Origin: Paenibacillus sp. FSL K6-3182
GTDB lineage: Bacteria > Bacillota > Bacilli > Paenibacillales > Paenibacillaceae
DNA length: 64,000 nt
Reading direction: 5' to 3'
NCBI RefSeq assembly: GCF_037976325.1
Contig: NZ_CP150265.1
Coordinates: forward strand, 2,599,501 to 2,663,500
In this document: positions 45,873 to 54,998 of the stretch, piece by piece
How positions within the stretch are numbered: the stretch's first letter is position 1
How the letters are laid out: every line of letters starts with the position of its first letter
The notes under the pieces: generated by a model
Database searches by the model: none
What the model was told of the DNA's origin: nothing
What the model saw: only the letters and a program-made list of their open reading frames with translations
Program-made: the position numbers and the translations under genes

Positions 45873-46343
45873 ATGAACAAAGAGGTGTTTCTAAAGGAAC
45901 TCGATGAAATAGTAGAAGATAAAATGTTCATTGGAAATGATATCGATGACTTAGAAGACGAAATTTCACAAAACACATGGTCAATTTCGATGAGTCAACA
46001 GTTAGCTAGTGAGTTTACAGTTGGTGAGATAGGAAACTTTTTTTGTAATGTAATTACAAATAGAACTGAACAAATGACAAAAGCAGACTGTAATAGAATG
46101 CTTTTTTATGTATGGTTCGATTGGCTATCTGGAAGGTTGCGCTTTAATTTCATTTCAGACATCCATACAAAACTACCTTTTAAATGTGAAATTGAAACAG
46201 TAGAAAACATAGATTCGATAATAAATGTGTTTTTAAAATATCAGTATCATGATGGTATTCCTTTTGAGGAAGCAAGAGATGAAGATAAGCAAACTGTGGA
46301 AAATATAAAAGTAAATTCACTTAATGTTTTTTGTACGAATTGA
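45873..46343 (+). CDS. Hypothetical acidic protein, 156 residues
   Basis: The ATG has gagaaggtg upstream and the ORF is open for 156 codons, with low-GC codon use like its surroundings. The product is acidic, without signal peptide or membrane segment, and aromatic in the middle (MLFYVWFDWLSGRLRFNFIS). No family is recognised. Size, acidity and position next to barstar-like and DUF4085-like fragments would suit an immunity protein of a polymorphic toxin system, but that is a guess from context. A dispersed repeat follows 20 bases after the stop. Confidence 0.6.
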   Translation: MNKEVFLKELDEIVEDKMFIGNDIDDLEDEISQNTWSISMSQQLASEFTVGEIGNFFCNVITNRTEQMTKADCNRMLFYVWFDWLSGRLRFNFISDIHTKLPFKCEIETVENIDSIINVFLKYQYHDGIPFEEARDEDKQTVENIKVNSLNVFCTN

Positions 46344-46362
46344 GAAGTTAGAGGAACAAATT

Positions 46363-46431
46363 GATAAGCTAACAGGGAACGATAGCACAATAAACACCTA
46401 TGATGAAGCTGCCGGAACGATGGGCAGCTTC
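46363..46431 (+). repeat. Dispersed AAGCTAAC-GGAACGATAGC element with hairpin
   Basis: gataagctaacagggaac followed by gatagcacaata is close to the element at 50513. A 9-bp hairpin (gaagctgcc/ggcagcttc) follows at 46404-46431. Related, weaker copies are at 25716, 44873 and 50584. Confidence 0.5.
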
Positions 46432-46677
46432 ATTACGTTAACGAGCAGAATACGTTAATCACCTCTGTAAGTAGAAAACCATTTACATAGTTATTTTTCT
46501 CATGCTACAATTTTCCATATTAGAAAGGATTGAGAACAATATAGTCGAAATAACTCTTATTCTCGAGCAAGGTCTTCACCTACTTTACGTGGTGTGGGTT
46601 CTCAAATTGATAGATGCGATTTTTAATATTACTTATTATGTAAAAGTACATGAAGCGTATATTGGGAGAGTTGAAAG

Positions 46678-47232
46678 ATGATCGTTATAAGAAAGGCCTT
46701 GGCTTGTGATTTGGATTTCATATTTAGTATAGATTTTAAAAGTGAAGGAACGACAACAACAAATGCCGATAAGACACCTGAAGAAATAATGGAGCACCGG
46801 CATACAGTTTCTTCCTTTATAGAGAATGATGATAATGGAATAGGTGCATTTATTTGTGAAGACCAATCATACAAGAAAAAGATTGGATTATTGATGTATC
46901 GAGTAAGAAATCGTGACGATGTTCCTGATTTTAGTATTTTACGGAGGATAGATCGAGCTTTGTTTCCCGAAGATGGTCAGCTTATGGAAGTTTACCAACT
47001 ATGGGTCGATAAAGATTATCGTAAACGAGGGATCGCCTACGAACTTAAGCTAAAATTAGAAGAGGAAGCACGAATTAAGGGTGTACAATTAGTCTACTCC
47101 CATACTGAAGAATCAAATATCCCCGTGATTAAAATGAATAGTAAGTTAGATTACGAAGTGGTATGGCGCGGGCCTATATGGGATGATCAAATAGTACGAA
47201 TTGCATTTATAAAACACCTCGTATCGAGCTAA
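46678..47232 (+). CDS. GNAT family N-acetyltransferase
   Basis: 184 residues. The start MIVIRKALACDLDFIFSIDF is a typical GNAT first strand and helix. The acetyl-CoA-binding motif A is LWVDKDYRKRGIAYELKLKL (R-K-R-G-I-A in place of R/QxxGxG/A). The tail with KMNSKLDYEVVWRG matches the last strands. Acceptor unknown; such single genes often acetylate antibiotics, amino acids or proteins. gggagagttg lies before the ATG. A terminator closes it at 47331. Confidence 0.85.
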   Translation: MIVIRKALACDLDFIFSIDFKSEGTTTTNADKTPEEIMEHRHTVSSFIENDDNGIGAFICEDQSYKKKIGLLMYRVRNRDDVPDFSILRRIDRALFPEDGQLMEVYQLWVDKDYRKRGIAYELKLKLEEEARIKGVQLVYSHTEESNIPVIKMNSKLDYEVVWRGPIWDDQIVRIAFIKHLVSS

Positions 47233-47330
47233 CCGTTCACGATGTTGAATGGAGACAATAAGAGGCATCCGAGCACAAGTCCGTGAATCGGAATTATAGG
47301 ACTGAGGTAACTTAATTCATTTTTAATCGT

Positions 47331-47369
47331 AAACAGCCTGCCAGATCACTCCGGCAGGCTGTTTAGCTA
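47331..47369. terminator. Bidirectional terminator
   Basis: aaacagcctgcc and ggcaggctgttt pair perfectly around a ten-base loop, between the GNAT gene and the convergent kinase fragment. Confidence 0.8.
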
Positions 47370-47384
47370 TCAACACTTTGAATG

Positions 47385-47750
47385 CTATGACGAAGAATCT
47401 AAAAGAAACCTTGGATTTCTCAAAATCTCATCTACAACTTCCTCAATATCAGTGTGCGTTGTATTCATGATGTGCTTCTCAGGTGGATTTGACTTTAGTA
47501 TCTCGTTAAGCCCTATAATACAACGATCACCCATTTGATGTCTAAGAGGTCTCTGACTATCTCTTCGTAATAACTCATTCTTGTCAACCAGCAATACAAT
47601 AAATTTAATGTCAATGTTTAAATCTCTTGATGCTTCCATCATATAACTCGTTTTATCACTATAGGTAACGTAATAGTCGATAACAACATCATGATTATTA
47701 TTCAAAAAATTCTTTGTTAAGGATAAAATGTTAAGCCATATCAAATTCAA
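47385..47750 (-). pseudogene. P-loop kinase-like protein lacking its P-loop
   Basis: 121 residues on the minus strand. VVIDYYVTYSDKTSYMM, FIVLLVDKNELLRRDSQRP with QMGDRCIIGLNEIL and a VVDEILRNPRFLLDS end resemble the C-terminal two thirds of small AAA_33-type nucleotide/antibiotic kinases, including the lid arginines. The N-terminal GxxxxGKS loop is missing. A separate ATG upstream gives MVRIIEFDMA and a stop, so the 5' part has been lost or shifted. It is not likely to be active. Confidence 0.55.
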
Positions 47751-47790
47751 TTATGCGAACCATTTTTTGAGCCTTCATAAATACCTTAAA

Positions 47791-47813
47791 CCCTTGTGCA
47801 ACAAGGGTTTAAC
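47791..47813 (+). repeat. Putative recombination-site-like repeat, left
   Basis: cccttgtgcaacaagggtttaac: arms cccttg and caaggg around a short core, followed by gttta-type tail. A similar site, same orientation, is at 50409. Together they bracket the PAF-acetylhydrolase-like gene and a tyrosine recombinase relic. The rest of 47814-48209 holds no gene I can see. Confidence 0.4.
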
Positions 47814-48209
47814 CTATTTCCCTACTTCGCTTTTGGTGCTTTGTTTTCGCATAACTTTGATTTTTTTAGCTTAGATATACGAATCAGGTGTTCACGGTTT
47901 ATGCGCAGAAAAGGATTTGCGAACCTGAATTTCACGAGATATACGAAGCTGATACTGTCATATTACTTATGAAAGATATAATAGTCGTTTGCAACATGTC
48001 CATGCTTTCTCAAAGCGATAATGGGTTTACCGTATACATGTGAAACAGATAAAGGAGAACTAGCTTATAGCGAACCACAACATCATAAGCTGCAACCTCT
48101 GGGCAATCCAGCGTTTTTTTAATGCAGCCAAAAGGAATATTTTTGCAACCAATCGAACCACACATTCGTTATGTATAAGACCACCAACAACTTATATAAT
48201 GGAGAAATC

Positions 48210-49655
48210 ATGAGAACTTTCGAAATATTATTAACTCTTTTGTCTTTTGTCATGCTGTTTCAGCAAAAAATGCCGAGAAAGCTTGCGGCGTCAGCCGGAT
48301 TTGCGAACATTGGCTTATTGGCGGGACAGCTTTTTTTTGAGGGGTACAGATGGCAAATGGTTTTGATCTATCTGATCTCCGTCGTCCTCGCCTTTATCGC
48401 GATCTTCGGAAAAAGGTTTCATATCAGGATGTGGAAGCCGTTGAAATATGGCTTGTATGTTCTAACAATCGCCATGCTGGCGGTCTCCGTCTTCCTGTCT
48501 GTATACCTGCCCGTTTTCGATTTGCCTAAGCCTGACGGTGCTTATTCGGTCGGGACGAAGATGTTTCATTTGACCGACCGTGGCAGAGAAGAAACGCTGA
48601 CAAAAAATCCGCACGATCATAGAGAACTGATGGTCCAAGTATGGTACCCCGCACAAGGTTTGAATGGACAGAAACAGGCACCTCTCTTTTCCGAAGACGC
48701 AAGCACATTTCACGAGTATATCGAGAGGTTCGCAGATGGATTCGGCCTTCCCGCGTTTGCTTTGGACTATTGGCGCTATATCAAAACTAACTCATACGAA
48801 AACACCACGATTTCATTAGCTGAAGCCCGATATCCAGTCGTCGTAATCAGCCACGGCTTCGGAACAAGCCGGCTGCTGCACGCTTCCCAAGCCGAGCATC
48901 TGGCAAGTCATGGATTTGTCGCAGTGGCTATCGATCATACTTACAGCACAATGGCAACGGCTTTTCCAGACGGACGGGTGACAGGCTTAACAACCGAGCC
49001 ATATATGAACGGAGTTTCCGAAAACATCAGCAAGCTCGGGAACATTTGGACGCACGACGCCGACTTTGTCATCAACCAGTTGGATCAGCTGAATCGTGAT
49101 GCCTTTGAGGGAAAACTCGATATGGATAACATCGGGATGATGGGTCACTCATTCGGCGGCGCCACGGCGTTTAACGCCGCATATTCAAATCACAGAATTA
49201 AAGCAGGAATCAACATGGACGGTTCATTGTACAATGTCAACGACAAGCAGGCGATTTCAAAGCCGTTTCTGTTCATGGAATCGACCAGCTTTATGAACAT
49301 CAAAAACAAGGCGCTGAGTGGAAAGATTTCTGATGAAGAAATCAAAAATTCGGGTTTAACGAAAGAAGAATTCAACAAGATGATTGAGGAACGAAAAAAG
49401 GAATACAAAATCATAGACCAAGCATCAATGGTGTATATTGAAGGTACGGAGCATTACAACTTCACCGACTTACAGCTTTATTCAAAACTTTTGAAGCAGC
49501 TCGGCATGACGGGCGACATTGACGGCGAACGAAGCGCGGATATCGTGAACCGGTACGTTTTGGATTTTTTCAACAAGCATTTAAAAGAAACCGGCGGTGG
49601 CTTGATCAGCAAGCCGAATCCGTCATATCCGGAGGTTGAGTTTCTGAAGGAATAA
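48210..49655 (+). CDS. Membrane-linked PAF-acetylhydrolase-like alpha/beta hydrolase
   Basis: 481 residues from the ATG at 48210, which follows ggag by six bases; a start at 48171 lacks a site. Three or four hydrophobic segments occupy residues 1-115. Residues from about 115 on form an alpha/beta hydrolase related to platelet-activating factor acetylhydrolase: VVVISHGFGTSR (oxyanion region), GMMGHSFGGAT with nucleophile S314, an MDGSLYN acidic loop and EHYNFTD with the likely histidine. It would act on esters or phospholipids at the outer membrane face. A decayed tyrosine recombinase lies behind it, hinting at acquisition. Confidence 0.85.
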   Translation: MRTFEILLTLLSFVMLFQQKMPRKLAASAGFANIGLLAGQLFFEGYRWQMVLIYLISVVLAFIAIFGKRFHIRMWKPLKYGLYVLTIAMLAVSVFLSVYLPVFDLPKPDGAYSVGTKMFHLTDRGREETLTKNPHDHRELMVQVWYPAQGLNGQKQAPLFSEDASTFHEYIERFADGFGLPAFALDYWRYIKTNSYENTTISLAEARYPVVVISHGFGTSRLLHASQAEHLASHGFVAVAIDHTYSTMATAFPDGRVTGLTTEPYMNGVSENISKLGNIWTHDADFVINQLDQLNRDAFEGKLDMDNIGMMGHSFGGATAFNAAYSNHRIKAGINMDGSLYNVNDKQAISKPFLFMESTSFMNIKNKALSGKISDEEIKNSGLTKEEFNKMIEERKKEYKIIDQASMVYIEGTEHYNFTDLQLYSKLLKQLGMTGDIDGERSADIVNRYVLDFFNKHLKETGGGLISKPNPSYPEVEFLKE

Positions 49656-49872
49656 ACCGAAAACTACAGAAAGGGTGCCGACGGTGGCACACTCTCTTTC
49701 TTATTAACATATACAACAAGGATGAAAGAACTAAATATTTTTCGTTCTGGCATGCTACAGAGATGCCTTTTCACTAATTGGCCGCTAAACTCGGCATATC
49801 GGAATTGTGTAGCTTGTAACTCCGCGTCATGCACGGCGTCGCTAAGATGCGTTTCATGTTTTCCACCGGACT

Positions 49873-50088
49873 CTATTTTTTATGCTGCTGTTTTATATCG
49901 CTGCTGAATAATTTGACATAGTAATCGACCATATCGAGGGTGGCATGTCCCAAAATGCGCCGAAGAGTCAACGGATCGCCTCCGTTCAAAATGTGAAACT
50001 TCGCCATCGTGTGCCGGAACGTATGAGGAGAGACTCTCACTCCCGAAATGTTTGCCGCGTGACCATAGGCATGCATCTTATATTGCAA
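49873..50088 (-). pseudogene. Tyrosine recombinase (phage integrase) C-terminal fragment
   Basis: 72 residues on the minus strand contain VSPHTFRHTMAKFHILNGGD, ILGHATLDMVDYYVKLFSSD and end IKQQHKK. These are box II of tyrosine recombinases (HxxR, H/W and the nucleophile tyrosine). The core-binding domain and the first catalytic arginine are absent, so it is dead. Confidence 0.85.
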
Positions 50089-50408
50089 TGCGCGCGCGTA
50101 CTGATTGGCTCATTATTGATGAAAGAACCTTTCAGGAACAAAAAGTCTCATTAGATATGTATACGAAATAAGCTTCGAGATTTACAATTCTGAAGAAAGA
50201 ATTGCACAGCAGCGTTCCAATTGACGTTCATGATGAAGTGATCTTGGTTTTGCACTTCGCATATCCTTATGAAGTTATGCGAACCAAAACGGATATACGA
50301 AGGAGGAGGGGAGAACTCGTATAACTATGGGATATACGATTTCATATAACTTTCACGAAAAATCGGAATATTTGCAGTCGATTGGGATTGTTTTACAAAT
50401 GACATGAT

Positions 50409-50431
50409 CCCTTGATCCATAAGGGTTTATC
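50409..50431 (+). repeat. Putative recombination-site-like repeat, right
   Basis: cccttgatccataagggtttatc shares cccttg-N6-aagggttta with the site at 47791. Located 320 bases beyond the recombinase fragment. Confidence 0.4.
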
Positions 50432-50512
50432 GGGAATTTAGAGGTCTGGAATCACCTGCTTCCAGCTCGTATAACACCATATTCACGCTTCGGGCCATTC
50501 GGCTCTCGGTCC

Positions 50513-50612
50513 TTTAAGCTAACGGGAAACGATAGCTGAGTAATACACATTGATGAGCAAGGGCTAAGGTATCCTGCTCTTTTTATTAAGCAAACGGATA
50601 GGATAACGTGGT
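50513..50612 (+). repeat. Two tandem copies of the dispersed AAGCTAACGGGAAACGATAGC element
   Basis: tttaagctaacgggaaac plus gatagctgag at 50513-50540 is followed by an imperfect hairpin (gagca/tgctc) and T run, then by a diverged second copy (attaagcaaacggataggat) from 50584. See also 46363. Confidence 0.5.
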
Positions 50613-50711
50613 GGTCATTCCGAAAGAACTAAAGTTCTCCGTTAGAGCTAACCGTTGTATGCAAGCAGTAGTAACTTTTTTTATTTCCGCAACTTCTGAC
50701 AAGTGTATCTT

Positions 50712-50973
50712 TCAAAACGCTATGACGGGTTTCGCTATTGCCGTTTGAGGGGATTGCGGAATGCGACTAAGCAAGCGCTCATGACCGCAGCCGAGCAGAA
50801 CATGAAAAAGATTGCCCTTCTCCTAGAAAGGAGGGCAATCTAGGGAATATTCCTTTAACCTCTCTTCAAACCGTGTCTTAAAAAAGAGAAACCCATTGCA
50901 TCGGAAAAAGCTTGGGTTTCTCTACAGCTGACAATTGATCTAATAAGATCAATTGTCTTTTTCATATTTAGGT
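50712..50973 (+). pseudogene. IS1182-family transposase C-terminal remnant
   Basis: One plus-strand frame reads [40 protein letters not shown], two stops, and then LKKEKPIASEKAWVSLQLTI. This matches the end of IS1182 transposases (H/YG.RY.R.RGL, then Q.L..AA.QN.KKIA.LL). The catalytic DDE domain is gone. Hairpins at 50811-50844 and 50931-50965 fall inside this remnant. Confidence 0.65.
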
Positions 50974-51246
50974 ACGAATGCTTTGGGCGGATGAAACTCT
51001 GACAAATAGCTTGTCAATATTTCCAGTAAAACAACTCGAAATCGTATGTTATAGTGAGTCTGAAGAAGGATGAGCAGAGAACATTAATGCAACGTTAGTA
51101 AAATGAGATACAAAGTAGCATATCGATGAAGGCGATGCCCATTCAGCATTTCATTTTAACACGCGTCCATCGACAGCTTAAAAAGCTGTCCCTCTAGGTA
51201 TTCCACCTTGTGTGACAGACCTTAGCAAAGATGCAAGCCACTGATC

Positions 51247-53232
51247 TTATAAAGTTAGAATATCTACTCCCAGAGCTGGTAGCGTCATCTTCTGTTCCGA
51301 TATCTCGCTCGTCAACAAGCTGCGATAGGGAACATCGAGAGTAACCTCTCGTTGCTCATTCGTCAAATTGATCAGGAACAGGAAGCTTTCCTCACCCTTC
51401 GTTCGAATCGACAGCTCCACACCTTCTGGCAGTTGGAGCTTGGGAGACAAGCCTTTTTCCTTCAATATCCCTTCGAACAGCTGATAGAAATACGATGGCT
51501 CCGGCCAAGTGCCGACATAATACACTTCACCTTCACCAAGCTTATTGACAGTAACTGCCGGCACACCTTCGTAAAAGTCGTTGTCATACCAGGCAATCGG
51601 TTCTGCTCCTCGCAATTCCAGCAAATCACACCATTGCTTCGCAGCGAATGTCTGTCCCTCCGCGTTCCGTATTCGATGTACGCTGTTGCCGATTGCATCA
51701 TATTCACTCACGACAACACCCGCCGCTTCCGCAAGCAGCCCTGGCAGAGGCAGCATCTGACATACATTCCTCATGTTCTTCACGCCTGTCCGATTGGTGA
51801 GGACGACCGTGCCACCCCCGGCTGCGAATCGCTCCAGCCGCTGCGCTGTTTCTTCACTTAACAGAAAGAGGGAAGGGACAATGACCAGCTTGTAGCCATC
51901 GAGCTCCTCGGTCCAGTTGATAACGTCCGTACCGACGCCCATTTTCAGAAATGCATTGTGCATAGAGGACAAGTTGTCCATATAGTGCATCCCCCCTTCC
52001 GCTTGCGCCTGAAGGGAAAGCGCCGTATGCTGATCATGCGAATGCAGAATCGCAACCTGGGTAACGATTGTGGAGCCTGCCAGTAGTTCTCCTAGCTGGT
52101 TCACCTCGCGAGTAAGCTCCGCGAACTCCCTGAACCTGCGTCCAGGAACATTGCTATGGTCGATGAGTCCATGCCAGAACTGTTCGGCTCCCACGGCAGC
52201 ACTCCGCCAGCGGAAATGGACGACCATATCGGCGCCGCGGGCGATTGTCTGCCAGGAACGAGCTCGGATCAGTCCGGGATAAGGGGTACGCTGAATTGGC
52301 ATCCAGGCGCCTTGCGCTCCGCTCAACTGTTCCATTACCCAGAAATTGCGGCGCTTTATGCCGCGAACCAAGTCCAGTGTCAGCGCTCCGTTCCTCGGAA
52401 ACCGATCGCCATGATCGCGATACAGCTCATTCGGATAATAATCGACAGAGGCGAAGTCCAGCTCTTTGTAGAGATCATAATAGTCCAGGCTATTCGGGAA
52501 TTGCCACATGTTATGCGTCACGAATTTGCCGGGACAGTTTCTGCGTAGAATTTCAAGCTGCCATCCCAGCAGATAGCCTACGCTGTCCGAGCAGAATCGC
52601 TTGTACTCCAGAAGATAAGAAGGGTTCATCGGCTTGCTGGTACCGAGCGGCGTCGTTACCTCGGCCCAACTGCTGTACTCTCCGCTCCAGACGACCATGC
52701 CCCACTCCCGGTTTATCTCATCCAGACTGGAATAACGCTTCTGCAGCCAAGCGACAAATGCACGATTGCACGTATCACAATGGCATTCCTGGTAGTGCAT
52801 CTCGTTATCGATTTGCCAGCCAATGACGGCGGGATGCTTCGCATAGCGCTGTGACATCACTTCGACAAATCTAGAGCCCAGCATTCTCAAGGAATAGCTG
52901 TTGTTGCAACGATGTCCACGCACACCCGGCCGGATGATTTGACGTTGCTCATCCATTGGCAGCACATCCGGATAACGGGTTGTCATCCAGTTCGGCGGCG
53001 TATTGGTAGGTGTGCATAACACGATCTCCATGCCGCGTGCGGCGAATACTTCTATAGCCGCATCTAACCATTCAAACCGATAATGACCCTCGGTCGGCTC
53101 CATTCGGCTCCAGGCGAACTCCGCGAATCGTACAACTGCAACACCCGTCTCTTGCATAAGCGCAGCATCCTTCTCCCAAAGCTCGGGAGTCCATTGCTCT
53201 GGATAATAATCAATTCCGATCTTAATCGTCAT
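51247..53232 (-). CDS. GH42 beta-galactosidase
   Basis: 661 residues from the ATG at 53232, with aaaggaga upstream; the ATG pair eight codons earlier overlaps that site. No signal peptide. Residues 1-380 form the TIM barrel: acid/base E144 in IGWQIDNEMHY, nucleophile E301 in WVMEQLSGAQG. C109, C150, C152 and C155 form the GH42 zinc site. A trimerisation-type domain and a beta domain complete the usual length. It should hydrolyse beta-galactosides (lactose, galacto-oligosaccharides) in the cytoplasm. The gene is divergent from an AraC regulator at 53349 that likely controls it. Confidence 0.95.
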   Translation of the reverse strand: MTIKIGIDYYPEQWTPELWEKDAALMQETGVAVVRFAEFAWSRMEPTEGHYRFEWLDAAIEVFAARGMEIVLCTPTNTPPNWMTTRYPDVLPMDEQRQIIRPGVRGHRCNNSYSLRMLGSRFVEVMSQRYAKHPAVIGWQIDNEMHYQECHCDTCNRAFVAWLQKRYSSLDEINREWGMVVWSGEYSSWAEVTTPLGTSKPMNPSYLLEYKRFCSDSVGYLLGWQLEILRRNCPGKFVTHNMWQFPNSLDYYDLYKELDFASVDYYPNELYRDHGDRFPRNGALTLDLVRGIKRRNFWVMEQLSGAQGAWMPIQRTPYPGLIRARSWQTIARGADMVVHFRWRSAAVGAEQFWHGLIDHSNVPGRRFREFAELTREVNQLGELLAGSTIVTQVAILHSHDQHTALSLQAQAEGGMHYMDNLSSMHNAFLKMGVGTDVINWTEELDGYKLVIVPSLFLLSEETAQRLERFAAGGGTVVLTNRTGVKNMRNVCQMLPLPGLLAEAAGVVVSEYDAIGNSVHRIRNAEGQTFAAKQWCDLLELRGAEPIAWYDNDFYEGVPAVTVNKLGEGEVYYVGTWPEPSYFYQLFEGILKEKGLSPKLQLPEGVELSIRTKGEESFLFLINLTNEQREVTLDVPYRSLLTSEISEQKMTLPALGVDILTL

Positions 53233-53348
53233 CCTGTAATCTCCTTTGTTCATCAATATATTGCGATTATATGATATATTAAGTGGAGTTAAAATCTTAA
53301 ATAATTAATACAGTATAATAATATTAAGATAATAGGAGAGTTGGTCGC

Positions 53349-54191
53349 ATGCCTCATCCCAATCGCGCTTTCCCAGTACTTTCCGCTCGAGACAAGCTGC
53401 TCCCTTTTTATTTGCTTGGCATTGGTCTGCATCATGACCAGGAGCATATTCGCCGAGACCCAGGCATTCTCGATTATCAGTGGATTCAATGCCGCAATGG
53501 CGAGGGCAAGCTCAAGCTAAGCGAAACGGAGTATATCGTCAAGCAAGGCATGGGCATGCTGCTGTTCCCCGGTCAGAAGCACGAATACTATGCTTTGTCG
53601 GGGAACTGGGAAGTCGACTGGATTATCTTTGATGGCAGCGGGTCAGCGAGCTTGTTTGAAACAGTCGGCATTGTAGACACATGCGTATTCGCGCTCGCAT
53701 CGCCCGAATACCTTTTATCCCGAATGCGGGAGTTGCTGCAAGCTGCCCTTACGCCGCAAGAGCAAACGTTAAGCAATTACTCCTGTTCCGCCATCCTCTA
53801 TACCTTATTGACGGAGATTATTCAGCGCGTCTCTGTCGAGGGCAGCGATACCGTCGGGCAGCAGTATGAGCGGTTAAAACCGGTCATGGATTACATTGAC
53901 CAGCATTATGCCGAAGAGATTGCTTTGCATACGCTCGCCGGACTGATGTGTGTCACACCGGAATACTTCTGCCATTTGTTCAAGAAGACGACAGGCATTC
54001 GCCCTATCAGCTATGTCAATCAGGTAAGGATCAACAAGAGCAAGGAACTGCTGCTCGACAATGTGCAGCGCGGGATGCAGGACATTGCTCATCAAGTTGG
54101 CTTCGAATCTGCTAGCTATTATGGAGCTATCTTCAAGAAGCTGGAACGGCTGACACCTGGTGCCTTCCGCCGTAGCTATCAGAAGTCATAA
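53349..54191 (+). CDS. AraC family regulator, divergent from GH42
   Basis: 280 residues. An N-terminal AraC-binding cupin (HHDQEHIRRDPGILDYQWIQ, then KQGMGMLLFPGQKHEYYAL) and a C-terminal pair of helix-turn-helix motifs (YFCHLFKKTTGIRPISYVNQ, ending AHQVGFESASYYGAIFKKLE) are clear. A taggagag site precedes the ATG. It faces away from the beta-galactosidase gene across 116 bases that include a tataat -10-like word at 53314, so it is the likely activator of that gene, with galactose or a galactoside as effector. Confidence 0.92.
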   Translation: MPHPNRAFPVLSARDKLLPFYLLGIGLHHDQEHIRRDPGILDYQWIQCRNGEGKLKLSETEYIVKQGMGMLLFPGQKHEYYALSGNWEVDWIIFDGSGSASLFETVGIVDTCVFALASPEYLLSRMRELLQAALTPQEQTLSNYSCSAILYTLLTEIIQRVSVEGSDTVGQQYERLKPVMDYIDQHYAEEIALHTLAGLMCVTPEYFCHLFKKTTGIRPISYVNQVRINKSKELLLDNVQRGMQDIAHQVGFESASYYGAIFKKLERLTPGAFRRSYQKS

Positions 54192-54264
54192 CATATGTGC
54201 TGTCTAAGTGCGTTCGGGGAGTAAATGTGTTTCTAGTTAACTTGGAAGCAAATTCATTGGACAT

Positions 54265-54303
54265 AAAAATCGCGTTATCCAAATGGGATAACGCGATTTT
54301 TTT
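54265..54303 (+). terminator. Terminator after AraC gene
   Basis: aaaaatcgcgttatcc pairs perfectly with gggataacgcgattttt around aaat, with T residues following. Confidence 0.95.
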
Positions 54304-54754
54304 AGGATTTCAGTGAAATGCCAGCTTTGCTTGAGCAGGCATTAGGCTAAGATTACTTAAAGCACTCTGATAGGAAGATGCGGAAGAACAATGTAATGCC
54401 ATACTGTATGCGTATATAAGTTTCGTCAGCAGCCTCAACGCGGACAACTTCTTCTGTAGACAAATCGGAGATTGGAGCAGAGCCCGGGAGTCGAATATAT
54501 TTGACCTGAATTCGAAGATAACAACGTGCATGCGAGACTTGATCCGGGTCCGGGTTCCGGGGTGTTTATGAGCAAGATGATTAAAACGATCTGAACTGCA
54601 GGCGTTTCCTTTTATTTCGAACAGTGTTGCATTAGCGTGGTTTTTCGAAAGCGAAGCAGAGACCAATTTCATCTTATTCTAAGAGTAAAGGAGCTAAATA
54701 TTTAAATGACTGTAACAGTAACGATACATTAAAGATCAGAATTCGCCTGAGAAT

Positions 54755-54969
54755 ATGAATGCCTTTTTGGTAAGAGCATTTAACTCTAAACAGCTGGTTT
54801 ATATAAGCAACAAATATCAGAAAAAAGGCTTGGTAAATCTCTGAGTTTGGGAAAAGAATGAGAATGCTATTGATTTTTATAAAAAATGGGTTTTGTTCAA
54901 ACGGGAGCTCACTCCTTTTATATGGGAGATGAAGAACACATAGATTTTATTATGACCATACACTCTTAG
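54755..54969 (+). pseudogene. GNAT acetyltransferase relic
   Basis: The frame reads MNAFLVRAFNSKQLVYISNK, then a stop, VWEKNENAIDFYKKW and, one base shifted, GFVQTGAHSFYMGDEEHIDF. The NAIDFYKKxGF motif is the characteristic end of GNAT enzymes. A stop and a frameshift make it inactive. Confidence 0.75.
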
Positions 54970-54998
54970 AACCTTAGTAAAGGCAGCAGGATGAATTA

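Noticed and set aside
50811..50965. Hairpins at 50811 and 50931 as terminators of a gene
   Set aside because: They fall within a continuous reading frame matching the end of an IS1182 transposase, so no gene end is implied there.
44480..51000. Idea that this interval is an intact defence island
   Set aside because: Apart from one GNAT, one orphan and one hydrolase gene, everything recognisable is truncated; no nuclease, helicase or toxin gene is intact.
54310..54672. 120-codon minus-strand ORF between AraC genes
   Set aside because: No convincing start site, mixed composition and no family resemblance; it may be decayed DNA.
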